NCBI RefSeq assembly: GCF_031987975.1
Contig: NZ_DALZYX010000005.1
Location: 310,001-374,000 of the forward strand
DNA length: 64,000 nucleotides
Reading direction: 5' to 3'
From: Pseudescherichia sp031987975
GTDB taxonomy: Bacteria > Pseudomonadota > Gammaproteobacteria > Enterobacterales > Enterobacteriaceae
Positions within the stretch are counted from its first letter, which is position 1, and every line of letters starts with the position of its first letter. The notes under the pieces were generated by a model that saw only the letters and a list, made by a program, of their open reading frames with translations, had not been told where the DNA came from and did no database searches. This document shows, in pieces, positions 16,177 to 24,529 of the stretch. The translations under genes were made by a program, and so were the position numbers.

Positions 16177-16932
16177 TTATTTACAGGCAACCAGGTTAGC
16201 CATTTGCTCAGCATTAGGCAAGCCGAGGATTTGTTGTAAGGCACGATCCTTATTGAGGTAGTAAATAGCGGGTGTACCACTGGCCCCTAAACTCTCCATA
16301 AGCTGCTGATTATGCTGAATCTGCTTAAATATGGCAGGCGCAGTGCTCCCTTTCAGTTCAGGTTTATTTTTTCCGTCAGAACTTTCAAGGTCATACCAGA
16401 CTTTTTCTGGATGCTGGGCGGAGAGGATCGCCGCTGCATACTGACCGCTGTCGGGACGGATCACACCCACCAGCAACGTTTTCGTGCTGATACTTTTATT
16501 CTTGATAAAAGGCTGGGCCTGGTGCCAAAACTTATTGCAGTAGGGGCAGAAGGGATCTGCAAACACGACTACCTGACATTTAGCCTCCTTACTGCCTTCT
16601 ACGATCCCCTGCGCTGCAGTAAGCGTCTTCCACATTTCGCGCCCGGCCGGGACATAAACCTCATCGTTAATGACTTTTTCGCTCAGGTTATTTCCCTGCG
16701 CATCATACATATATCCCGAAATAACGTGTTTCTTATCAGGGGTAAGGTAAAGCGTTACTCCCATGTCCTGATACTTACCTAACCACCCCTCAACCCCCCC
16801 GGGGGCGCTGAACGGTTTAATAATTTCAACACCCTGCTTTTCTATTTGCTTAATAGCCTCGGGTAATTCAGAGGATTGGGCCTGAGTCGCGCAGCTCACA
16901 AACAGGGTTAACAGGGATAAAATCTTTTTCAT
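16177..16932 (-). CDS. dsbG: DsbG-like periplasmic disulfide isomerase/reductase
   Basis: 251 residues with a signal peptide (cleavage near TQA-QSS), an N-terminal dimerisation domain (about 22-85, YLGKYQDMG-type) and a thioredoxin domain with the CPYC active site at Cys129-Cys132 in FADPFCPYC. The cis-Pro segment is GASGTPAIYY. It follows E. coli DsbG along its length. DsbG protects single Cys residues from sulfenylation and isomerises disulfides, and needs an inner-membrane reductant such as DsbD; the truncated scsB-like gene upstream may have been its dedicated partner. In E. coli dsbG is elsewhere, so this is an accessory copy. AAGGA precedes the ATG. Confidence 0.85.
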   Translation of the reverse strand: MKKILSLLTLFVSCATQAQSSELPEAIKQIEKQGVEIIKPFSAPGGVEGWLGKYQDMGVTLYLTPDKKHVISGYMYDAQGNNLSEKVINDEVYVPAGREMWKTLTAAQGIVEGSKEAKCQVVVFADPFCPYCNKFWHQAQPFIKNKSISTKTLLVGVIRPDSGQYAAAILSAQHPEKVWYDLESSDGKNKPELKGSTAPAIFKQIQHNQQLMESLGASGTPAIYYLNKDRALQQILGLPNAEQMANLVACK

Positions 16933-17647
16933 TTTTTTCCTTAATAAACGCAGGTGAAGTCGCCAAATATGCCTTTGTCAGCGCGGTCAGCAGCTCATCT
17001 TTACTCAGAAGTGACGGGAGGACATGTCCCTGGGGCGTTGAAGGGCCAAAAATGGCATTAAATGGAATACCACTGGCACCGTAGCGGCTCAGGAATTGCT
17101 CAATCTCAGCGGACGGCTTGCTCCAGTTTCCCTGCAACAGCACAATATCATCCCGGTTTAACGCAGCAACCACCTCAGGGCGATGCAATACCGGCACCTC
17201 ATTAACCCGGCAGTTCAGGCACCAGTCAGCGGTAATATCTACAAGCACGCTCTTTTTGGCTTCCAGCGCCTCACTAAGCGCAGCCTGGCTAAGAGGCCGC
17301 CAGTTAAGAAGAGAACTTTTCTCTGCTTGCGGATGAGGCGCAAGAAAGGCATACAATCCCGCACCAAACAGGACGCCAAAAACCAGCGTCCGCAAATTTT
17401 CTTTGTGCTGGGGCATGGATACGGCGCATCGGTAAAGAAAAAGGGCTACCATGATTCCCCCGCCGATAAGCACATAACGTGCCCCCCACTCTTTAACCAG
17501 TAGCGACATGAGCCAGAGACAGGATCCCAGCATCAGGAGAACCAGCGCAAGGCGTAGTTTTCCCATCCACGGCCCAGGCTTAGGCAACCAGCGCGCCACG
17601 CCGGGCACAATACTGATAGACAGCCACGGGATGTTGAGTCGGATACG
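16868..17647 (-). pseudogene. scsB/dsbD-like membrane reductase, 5'-truncated remnant
   Basis: The open frame after an in-frame TGA at 17648-17650 starts RIRLNIPWLSISIVPG and continues through two or three membrane helices into a thioredoxin-like domain with DWCLNCR (CxxC). This is the C-terminal part of ScsB/DsbD-type proteins, normally about 600 residues. The N-terminal periplasmic domain and most of the membrane core are missing, and no continuation was found upstream. The frame also runs 65 bases into dsbG with an unrelated tail (NPVCELRDSGPIL), suggesting an additional frameshift at the 3' end. An internal GTG (17608) could in theory start a 246-residue product. Confidence 0.65.
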
Positions 17648-17650
17648 TCA

Positions 17651-18240
17651 GGATGTTCATGGGCAATGAGAATAGAGAGCGACGCGTATTTGGGCAAGCG
17701 GCAATTTGTAAAGGAATCGTTATCAGGCCAGTTCTTATAAAACAAAGTTTCTGCTTCATCCCCCATTCAGAGGCGCTTTTACCCGCGGGCTAAATGCCAC
17801 GCTCCCCGGCCGCCTTAGGCTTTCTCGCGAAATGTGAATAGCAGGTTTGCCGGATAATTGTGCAGTTGAATTAAGTTCCAATTAACGAACAGTCTTAAAG
17901 AATTAGCGATTGAAGCGGCAATAAGCGGTAATCATCATACGGCTTTTGGTCTGTAACCAGAGAGCCGTTTTTTTAGTCTCGTTATGCTGTCATATGTCAA
18001 ATACCCGCTTATGGATTAAGGCAATTCAATGTCTTATTAAAATACCCAATAAAAATAGTAATAAATATCCGGGCCAAAAATCGTTAATATCGGGTCAATA
18101 TTGTTATTATACCTTTCAAAAAGTGATTACAATCACAAACCCAACTTTTGTGAATTGTTTCAGCCTCCGAAATAAATGCAGAATCTTTTCGATATAAGGT
18201 AGTAACCGCAGCCGAATGGCCATCATTTTCACTTAAAATT
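17651..18240. other. Gene-poor AT-rich stretch in the island
   Basis: 590 bases between the scsB-like remnant and the GH3 gene. Short frames exist on both strands (for example 17946-18197 plus and 17651-17766 minus) but none has recognisable content or a ribosome binding site. It contains an orphan terminator at 17939-17974. The abrupt loss of scsB homology at about 17640 places a recombination junction at its left edge. Confidence 0.5.
17939..17974 (+). terminator. Orphan plus-strand terminator
   Basis: ACGGCT (17939-17944) pairs with AGCCGT (17963-17968), with an inner GGT/ACC pairing, followed by TTTTTTT. No plus-strand gene lies upstream within 4 kb, so it may end an sRNA or be left over from a deleted gene. 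Confidence 0.6.
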
Positions 18241-20229
18241 ATGTGTGCAGGGTATATGCAAAACGACAAACTTTTCATCAGATATAAACTATTAGCGGTG
18301 TTATGTACGCCATTGGCGTTAGCAGCGAATGCGCAAGAGATCATTCAGCCTGAACTCGGTCATACCAGTGCCCCAATATTGTCGCAGGATGGCTATCAGT
18401 TCAAAGATCTTAATCGTGATGGAAAGCTTAATCAGTATGAAGACTGGCGTTTGTCTCCTGCGCAACGAGCAGAAGATTTAACACGGCGAATGACGCTTCA
18501 AGAAAAAGCCGGGCTTATGATGCATGGCACGGGACCGGTAAGCGGAAATAATTTTGGCAATGGTGATCTCTACGACTTGAGTGCCGCCAGGAAAATGATC
18601 GTTGATGCCCATATCAATAGCATTCTTACGCGTCTCGGCGGTAAGGAACCCCGCCGTCTTGCTGAACAGAACAATCACTTACAGGAAATTGCTGAAAGCG
18701 CCCGCTTGGGTATTCCTGTGACTGTCAGTACCGACCCGCGAAATTCTTACCAGGCACTCGCTGGTATCAGTAATCCAGCAGGTAAATTTAGCCAGTGGCC
18801 TGAACCTATTGGGATTGGCGCTGCCGGTAGCGAGCGTCTCGCCAGGCAGTTTGCCAGCAGAATTGGTCAGGAATACCGTGCAGTAGGGATCACCGAAGCT
18901 CTCTCGCCCCAGGCCGATATCGCTACTGAACCGCGCTGGGCGCGCATTAGCGGAACCTTCGGTGAAGATCCTGAGTTAGCCAAAAAACTGGTACGGGGTT
19001 ATATCACCGGTATGCAGAACGGTAGTCAAGGACTGAACCCGCACGGGGTGGCGGCCGTGGTCAAACACTGGGTGGGTTATGGCGCCGCCGAGAACGGTTT
19101 GGATGGTCATAATGCGTATGGTAAAAATGTCGTTTTCAAAACGAATAATCTTGAGCAGCATATCGTTCCTTTTAAAGGCGCTTTTGAATCTCAAGTTGCA
19201 GCCGTTATGCCTACCTATTCAGTGCTAAAAGGCGTGGTCTGGAAGGGCAAATCCCCAGAGCCGGTAGCGGCCGGATACAGCCATTTTCTTTTAACTGATT
19301 TGTTAAGAGATCGGTACAATTTCAAAGGCGTTATTATCAGTGACTGGTTAATTACTAACGACTGTGATGATGAATGTATTAACGGCGCACCAGAGGGCAA
19401 AAAACCGGTAACCGGCGGCATGCCGTGGGGTGTTGAATCGTTAACTAAAGAGCAGCGGTTCGTTAAGGCTATACATGCGGGTATCGATCAGTTCGGCGGC
19501 GTCACAGATTCAGATATCATTACGGGGGCCGTTAAAAAGGGACTCATAACGGAAAACCGTGTCGATGAATCCGCTAAACGTATCCTAATCCAAAAATTTG
19601 AGCTGGGCCTGTTTGAACAGCCCTATGTGAATGCTCCGCATGCTGAAGAGATTGTTGGTCGTGAGGAAACTCAGAAAGAAGCCAATCAAGCGCAGATGCA
19701 CTCCCTTGTCCTGCTGCAGAACAAGCATATCCTTCCGCTCCAACCGGGTACCCGTGTCTGGCTTTATGGTGCCGAAGCAACAGAGGCAAAAAAAGCGGGA
19801 TTGACAGTGGTTGATCGTCCTGAAGATGCACAGGTAGCGGTAATGCGCACATCAGCACCTTTTGAACAGCCCCATTACAATTACTTTTTCGGTCGTCGCC
19901 ATCACGAAGGCTCACTGGAGTATAAAGCGGATAGTGAAGTCATGAATGTTCTTAACAACGTCTCGCATAAAGTGCCAGTGGTAATGACGATGTATATGGA
20001 GAGACCCGCCATACTGGCAAACGTAACTGATAAAACTCAGGCGTTTATTGCTAACTTTGGTCTGAGTGATGAAGTGCTATTTTCACGCCTGACGTCGGAT
20101 GCACCTTATTCAGGCCGACTGCCCTTTGCTTTGCCTGCTTCAACAGATGCGGTGAACAAACAGGATCCGTCTGTGCCAAATGATTTGCAAGCGCCTTTGT
20201 ATGCATTAGGCTTTGGGCTTTCCCGCTAA
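18241..20229 (+). CDS. Periplasmic GH3 beta-glucosidase-type glycoside hydrolase
   Basis: 662 residues from ATG 18241; ATG 18256 (MQNDKLFIRYK) is an equally plausible start, and neither has a strong ribosome binding site. A signal peptide (LLAVLCTPLALAANA) indicates export. An EF-hand-like calcium loop, DLNRDGKLNQYED, lies at about residues 57-69. The GH3 N-terminal barrel follows (LTRRMTLQEKAGLMMHG, AVVKHWVGYGA, FKGVIISDW with probable nucleophile Asp368), then the C-terminal GH3 domain (SLVLLQNKHILPL, ALGFGLSR). It probably hydrolyses beta-glucosides or oligosaccharides in the periplasm; the exact substrate cannot be read. No sugar-specific transporter is intact beside it. Confidence 0.82.
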   Translation: MCAGYMQNDKLFIRYKLLAVLCTPLALAANAQEIIQPELGHTSAPILSQDGYQFKDLNRDGKLNQYEDWRLSPAQRAEDLTRRMTLQEKAGLMMHGTGPVSGNNFGNGDLYDLSAARKMIVDAHINSILTRLGGKEPRRLAEQNNHLQEIAESARLGIPVTVSTDPRNSYQALAGISNPAGKFSQWPEPIGIGAAGSERLARQFASRIGQEYRAVGITEALSPQADIATEPRWARISGTFGEDPELAKKLVRGYITGMQNGSQGLNPHGVAAVVKHWVGYGAAENGLDGHNAYGKNVVFKTNNLEQHIVPFKGAFESQVAAVMPTYSVLKGVVWKGKSPEPVAAGYSHFLLTDLLRDRYNFKGVIISDWLITNDCDDECINGAPEGKKPVTGGMPWGVESLTKEQRFVKAIHAGIDQFGGVTDSDIITGAVKKGLITENRVDESAKRILIQKFELGLFEQPYVNAPHAEEIVGREETQKEANQAQMHSLVLLQNKHILPLQPGTRVWLYGAEATEAKKAGLTVVDRPEDAQVAVMRTSAPFEQPHYNYFFGRRHHEGSLEYKADSEVMNVLNNVSHKVPVVMTMYMERPAILANVTDKTQAFIANFGLSDEVLFSRLTSDAPYSGRLPFALPASTDAVNKQDPSVPNDLQAPLYALGFGLSR

Positions 20230-20354
20230 GAGACGTATTCAGGCAAATACAATACCTTCGAGTTAATAAAGGACGGTTTGACCCGATTTCATTGTTTATT
20301 GGCTAGCGGGCTTCTCACGCCAGGGTTCAAGCCTCCTTATACTGACCGGCACTT

Positions 20355-21440
20355 GTGACCCTGCCGATTGCTGCTGTCAGTCTGGGTACTGTGCTGGCTA
20401 CATTTCCTGCATCTATATGGATGAGTCGGGCTGGCAGTAAGAGAGGATTCTGCACTGGCGCGAGCGCGGGCGTAGTCGCCAGCATCCTTGCCGTCATTGC
20501 CCTGAGCATTCATTCTTTCACGCTGTTATGTGTGGCCACGTTTATGGTCGGTATCTATCAGGCTTTTGCTCAGTTTTATCGCTTTGCCGCAGGCGAGGCG
20601 GCGAAGAAATCGTACCGTACCCGAGCTATTTCACTCGTCATGGCCGGAGGGATCGTGGCAGCACTGATAGGTCCCTTACTGGCAAATGCGGGAAGTCATC
20701 TGTTTTCTGTCCCTTTCCTGGGTTCTTTTTTGCTAATGGGTATAATGGCACTGTCAGGGCTGGCATTACTGAGTCGTCTGCAGATGCCGGCAGCGGAAAC
20801 ATACGGGGCCAGTGAGTCCAGTTCTCGTCACTGGCTGAAGGTCATTACCCAGCCGGCATATGTTGTGGCACTGTTCTCTGCCGCATCTGCATTTGGAATA
20901 ATGGTCCTGGCAATGACGGCCACCCCGCTGGCCATGAAGCATCATCACTACTCTCTGACTCAGAGCGCCACGGTTATCCAGATCCACGTTCTGGGTATGT
21001 TTCTTCCCTCCTTTTTTACAGGCCGACTGATTGAGCGGTTTGGTATCATTACCGTCATGATGTCAGGCGCAGGTGCGCTGGTTCTGTATATTCTGCTGGC
21101 GGTATCGGGCACAGGCTTTATCCAGTTTGCAGGCGCACTTTTTCTCGTGGGGCTGGGCTGGAATTTTCTTTATATTGGCGGGACCAGCCTCCTGGCGACA
21201 TCGTTTGCACTGGCTGAAAAAGGATTTGCCCAGGCTATCAATGACATGAGTATTTTTGTGTTTACACTGCTTTGCTCACTTGCCGCGGGAAAGATTCTTA
21301 GCACATTTGGCTGGGAGAAAATGAATGTTCTGCTCCTGCCCTGGGCCTTGTTTCTGATGGTTCCGCTTGCCGGACTGGCCTTTTACAATAAGCGAGTGGC
21401 ACGCATGCAGTACGAAAAAAAGAGAGTCCCATTAGCTTAG
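20355..21440 (+). pseudogene. MFS transporter lacking its N-terminus
   Basis: The frame from GTG 20355 gives 361 residues starting inside the second transmembrane helix (TLPIAAVSLGTVLATFPASIWMSRAGSKRG carries the conserved loop-2 motif). Residues PAL just upstream (20346-20354) still fit the family before an in-frame TGA, so the first helix, about 40 residues, has been lost. No ribosome binding site precedes the GTG. Eleven or so helices remain, ending RMQYEKKRVPLA. Similar full-length proteins have 12 helices and about 400 residues. Probably inactive; substrate unknown. Confidence 0.6.
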
Positions 21441-21504
21441 AAACGGGTTGCACAGCGTAGTTAGCGGTGCTTTTCAGACATAGCTTGAATGCTTCTTAAG
21501 CAGC

Positions 21505-21554
21505 TTGACATACCTTTATCAGTTTAGGAAAATCTAAATTTAGAAAACCCTAAA
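21505..21554 (+). promoter_or_regulatory. Promoter and operator of the ygaV-like gene
   Basis: A consensus -35 TTGACA (21505-21510), 17-base spacer and a -10-like GAAAAT (21528-21533) are overlapped by a nested palindrome at 21523-21554: outer arms TTTAGG and CCTAAA, inner 12-bp perfect palindrome TCTAAATTTAGA. Autorepression by the ArsR-type product is the obvious reading. The palindrome ends exactly at the ATG, leaving no room for a Shine-Dalgarno sequence. Confidence 0.75.
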
Positions 21555-21869
21555 ATGAGTAGTATGACTGACTTAACCGAATTGCAAATTCAAGCAGAGC
21601 GAGCTGCCGCTTTGCTTAAAACATTAAGCCATCCCCAGCGCTTACTCATTTTATGTGTGCTGATTGAAAAACCCGGGACAGAAGCTGGGGAATTAAGCAG
21701 GATAAGCGGTCTTAGCGCATCTGCAGCCTCTCAGCATTTATCACGAATGAAATCTGAAGGGCTGATTGAAGGGGTGCGAGAGGCCAAATTTATACGCTAC
21801 CACATAAAGAACGAAGCAGTTTTGGACGTGGTAAAAACACTAAAAAACATCTACTGTTCGGGAGAGTAA
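21555..21869 (+). CDS. ygaV: ArsR-family repressor, YgaV-like
   Basis: 104 residues with a winged helix-turn-helix (LKTLSHPQRLLILCVLIEKPG, LSASAASQHLSRMKSEGLI). It resembles E. coli YgaV, an ArsR-type repressor of the ygaVP operon responsive to tributyltin and reactive sulfur. It has one Cys in the HTH region (LILCVL) and one at the C-terminus (IYCSGE), candidates for sulfide/persulfide sensing. The stop is one base from the start of the rhodanese gene, so the two are co-translated. ATG 21564 is an alternative start. This is an island copy, not the E. coli ygaV locus. Confidence 0.82.
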   Translation: MSSMTDLTELQIQAERAAALLKTLSHPQRLLILCVLIEKPGTEAGELSRISGLSASAASQHLSRMKSEGLIEGVREAKFIRYHIKNEAVLDVVKTLKNIYCSGE

Positions 21870-21870
21870 T

Positions 21871-22401
21871 ATGTCGGCTATTTTTGTGACGCCAGCTGAA
21901 GTCAATTCGCTATCTGATAGCCATGTTATCATCGATATCAGAGGGCATGATGAATGGCGTCGGGAACATATCTCTGACGCTCACTCTCTGCCTCTTGAAG
22001 ATATAAAACCGGGTTGTTTAAGTGATAGATCACTGAGCCAAATTGATACGGTGATATTTCACTGCCAGAGTGGTATGCGGACAGAAAAATCTGCAGAAAA
22101 GCTTATCGCATCGGTTTACCCGGCTAAGGCACTGATTATGCAAGGAGGATTAAATGCCTGGAAGGCAGCTGGTTATCCTGTCACTACCGATCGCTTTCAG
22201 CCCTTACCTTTAATGCGACAGGTACAGATGACTGCTGGCGCATTGGTTCTCGGGGGAACACTCGCTGGGGCAACGCTAGCTTCAACCTTTTATATTATAC
22301 CCGGATTGGTAGGGGCCGGCCTGATATTTGCTGGCGCAACGGGCTGGTGTGGAATGGCGAAATTATTGGCAGTCATGCCGTGGAATATTCAGAAAAAATA
22401 G
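21871..22401 (+). CDS. ygaP: Membrane-anchored rhodanese, YgaP-like
   Basis: 176 residues. The N-terminal rhodanese domain (about 5-105) has the active-site loop HCQSGMR with catalytic Cys, and the C-terminal DUF2892 part has two transmembrane helices (about 122-140 and 143-165, FAGATGWCGMAKLL). E. coli YgaP (174 residues) shares this layout and is an inner-membrane sulfurtransferase that can be S-nitrosylated. Operon with the ArsR-type repressor: probably sulfide or thiosulfate handling. Confidence 0.88.
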   Translation: MSAIFVTPAEVNSLSDSHVIIDIRGHDEWRREHISDAHSLPLEDIKPGCLSDRSLSQIDTVIFHCQSGMRTEKSAEKLIASVYPAKALIMQGGLNAWKAAGYPVTTDRFQPLPLMRQVQMTAGALVLGGTLAGATLASTFYIIPGLVGAGLIFAGATGWCGMAKLLAVMPWNIQKK

Positions 22402-22429
22402 ACGCAACCCTGGCAGATAACATTTCAAT

Positions 22430-22744
22430 TTATTCAAGCGGCGACACCGTAGCTACCGTATGCTGGAAAACATAGGGATCGGAGAGCAACTCAAACTGCT
22501 CGTCATCCGGGTAAGTCACAGCCACATGATAATCCTCCCCTGCAAATGCTTTCACCGCCGATAAATCATCCCAATAGGTAGCGAGGAAATAATGCTCCCA
22601 GTCGCCTTGCGTCTCTCTGCGAACAAACGCCCCACGATTTCCCGGTACGCTTTTTGAGTGTTCGACGCCCGTTTTATTGAGATGTTCTGCAAAGCCTTCA
22701 GCGTGTTTCAGTGGAACGCAGCCGTGCCATGTACGGACGATCAT
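22430..22744 (-). CDS. ABM-superfamily small protein (antibiotic biosynthesis monooxygenase-like)
   Basis: 104 residues, MIVRTWHGCVPLKHAEGF to VATVSPLE, with the dimeric alpha+beta barrel pattern: RTWHG start, the central HYFLATYWDDLSAVKAFAG strand-helix unit and a C-terminal strand. Such proteins include quinone monooxygenases and heme-degrading enzymes, but many have no known substrate. GAGGAG lies at good distance from the ATG. Single gene, no operon partner. Function unassigned. Confidence 0.7.
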   Translation of the reverse strand: MIVRTWHGCVPLKHAEGFAEHLNKTGVEHSKSVPGNRGAFVRRETQGDWEHYFLATYWDDLSAVKAFAGEDYHVAVTYPDDEQFELLSDPYVFQHTVATVSPLE

Positions 22745-22909
22745 GATTTATCTCCTCTTAACGTTAGCGTATTACACTATCATTAATGAAGTCAAAAAGA
22801 GAAGCATAATCAATGGCTTTCCACCCTTATAGAAAAGGGCCACTGGCCTGAGCCAGCAACCCTTATAAAGGCGCTCGTGATACGCATATGCCCGGCAACA
22901 CCAGTCCTG

Positions 22910-22930
22910 AAAAGGCGGGGTTGCCCCGCC
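22910..22930 (-). terminator. hok terminator hairpin
   Basis: On the minus strand GGCGGGG pairs with CCCCGCC (22930-22924 with 22920-22914) across a 3-base loop, followed by TTTT. It lies about ten bases past the hok stop and fits the 3' structure of hok mRNAs. Confidence 0.7.
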
Positions 22931-22938
22931 CCAGGTGG

Positions 22939-23097
22939 CTACTTACCGGATTCGTAAGCCATTGAAGCAGCCACCTCCCTGCTCCCGTCTCTGTAGCGAA
23001 TTTCACACAGTGATTTTCGCGTCAGCCAGGTGAATATCAACAGTGTTAAACACACGATTAATAGGCACCAGATGAGAGCGTTCCGTGGCAGCTTCAT
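22939..23097 (-). CDS. hok: Hok/Gef-family type I toxin
   Basis: A 52-residue ORF (MKLPRNALIW to MAYESGK). Hydrophobic helix about residues 7-25 (ALIWCLLIVCLTLLIFTWL), then the family signature SLCEIRYRDGSREVAA with the conserved Cys and Tyr. Hok proteins insert in the inner membrane and collapse its potential when not silenced by Sok antisense RNA. AAGGAGAAG precedes the ATG. The frame is intact with all family residues, so it may be active. It lies between the ABM gene and the Old Yellow Enzyme gene near the right end of the island. Confidence 0.9.
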   Translation of the reverse strand: MKLPRNALIWCLLIVCLTLLIFTWLTRKSLCEIRYRDGSREVAASMAYESGK

Positions 23098-23139
23098 AGC
23101 CTTCTTCTCCTTGCCTTGCGGCGGGTAAACGGCTACTCT

Positions 23140-23205
23140 GATGTTGTCTAGGCATACAGGTGGCCTCGTGGATTAATGAAAATTAACTACGGGGCTTTCT
23201 GCTTT
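23140..23205 (+). ncRNA. sok: Probable sok antisense RNA region
   Basis: Opposite the hok leader, a hairpin CCTCGT (23164-23169)/ACGGGG (23189-23194) with inner ATTAAT/ATTAAC pairing is followed by CTTTCTGCTTTTT. The sequence (GGCCTCGTGGATTAATGAAAA) resembles chromosomal Sok RNAs as I remember them. The exact 5' end cannot be set. Confidence 0.5.
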
Positions 23206-23316
23206 TTACCTCTCCGCAAACCAACATCTCTACCGACTGCATGAGGCAAAAAGCCTCAAGCGCCATGGCTATTCTACTACTTCTGTTCTCTGCCTGTTGC
23301 GGCGAGCCTCGCAGGG

Positions 23317-24420
23317 TCAGGACTTAAAGAGATTTTTGAGCGTATGCGGCTGGCAACGCAGGTACTGGCTGGCTGCCCGCACCTGGGCGCCAAGCGTCGC
23401 AGCGGCATGCCATGGCCAACGCGGATCGTACAGCGCCGTGCGTGCAATCCCGATAATATCTGCATCGCCGCTCGAGACGATTGCCTCGGCGTGTTGTGGT
23501 TCGGTGATTAATCCCACCGCAACAACAGGAATGCTTACAGCGGATTTTACCGCTCTTGCTAGCGGGACCTGATACCCTGGATAGACATCGATTTTTTGAT
23601 CGGGGTGAAGACCACCGCTGGATACATGGATTACATCGACACCGCGTGCCTCAAGCATTTTGGCAAACTCCACAGCCTCGGCAATATCGAATCCGCCCTC
23701 AACCCAGTCGGTCGCTGAAATGCGCACGCTGATCGCTTTTTCTGCCGGGAAGGCTTCACGAACCACGTCAAAAATTTCCAGCGGGAATCTGGCGCGGTTC
23801 TCCAGCGAGCCGCCGTATTCATCAGTACGCTGGTTTGATAGCGGCGACAGGAACTGATGCAGCAGATAGCCATGCGCGGCGTGAATTTGAATCAGATCGA
23901 TATTTAGTTTGGCAGCGCGTTTCGCGGCATTGGCAAACTGGGTGCGGATCTCGTCTAGCCCGGCACTGTCCAGAGCGGTAGGAGGCGTATAGCCCGAGCT
24001 GTAAGGAACGGCGGAAGGCGCTAACGTTTGCCAGCCGTTTTGCTGGTCAGGCGGTATCTGGCCCTGTTTATCCCACGGTTTGTAGGTCGATGCTTTCCGT
24101 CCTGCGTGAGCCAGCTGGATCGCAATGGGCATATCCGACCATTTACGTATGGAATCAAGAACCCGGGCCATTGCAGCCTCAGTTTTATCATCATAGAGAC
24201 CGACGTCAGCAAAAGTGATGCGTCCTTCAGGAGAGACCGCTGTCGCTTCAATGGTAAGCAAACCTGCACCCGATTGCGCAAGCTGCCCCAGATGCATAGC
24301 GTGCCAGTCAGTCATGCATCCCTCTTCAGCCGAATACTGGCACATAGGCGCGATGACGATCCGGTTTTCAATCTCCAGATTTCTGATGCGTAGCGGTGTA
24401 AATAGCGTGGGATTAGACAT
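23317..24420 (-). CDS. NADPH dehydrogenase/enoate reductase, Old Yellow Enzyme family (YqjM/NamA-like)
   Basis: 367-residue FMN enzyme that reduces activated C=C bonds (enones, nitro compounds). TIM barrel with the YqjM-class markers: CQYSAEEG (redox-tuning Cys), QLAHAGRKAS, HAAHGYLLHQFLSPLSNQRTD with the substrate-binding His pair, and SVRISATDW. Start ATG 24420 (MSNPTLFTPLRI) fits the family; the frame is open 66 bases upstream without support. Probably acts on reactive electrophiles. Last island gene before ptsG, same strand, separated by the ptsG terminator. Confidence 0.9.
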   Translation of the reverse strand: MSNPTLFTPLRIRNLEIENRIVIAPMCQYSAEEGCMTDWHAMHLGQLAQSGAGLLTIEATAVSPEGRITFADVGLYDDKTEAAMARVLDSIRKWSDMPIAIQLAHAGRKASTYKPWDKQGQIPPDQQNGWQTLAPSAVPYSSGYTPPTALDSAGLDEIRTQFANAAKRAAKLNIDLIQIHAAHGYLLHQFLSPLSNQRTDEYGGSLENRARFPLEIFDVVREAFPAEKAISVRISATDWVEGGFDIAEAVEFAKMLEARGVDVIHVSSGGLHPDQKIDVYPGYQVPLARAVKSAVSIPVVAVGLITEPQHAEAIVSSGDADIIGIARTALYDPRWPWHAAATLGAQVRAASQYLRCQPHTLKNLFKS

Positions 24421-24529
24421 ACAAATACTCTCTGTTTCAGCATTGGACAGGTATGAAAATCTTAGCCTCCATTCGTTACTTATCATAGTGATTACGCTTT
24501 AAGGGCATGAATTACCAAAGGGTAAGCAA

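Noticed and set aside
17946..18197. An 83-codon plus-strand frame in the gene-poor stretch
   Set aside because: It starts within the orphan terminator, has no ribosome binding site and no recognisable content.
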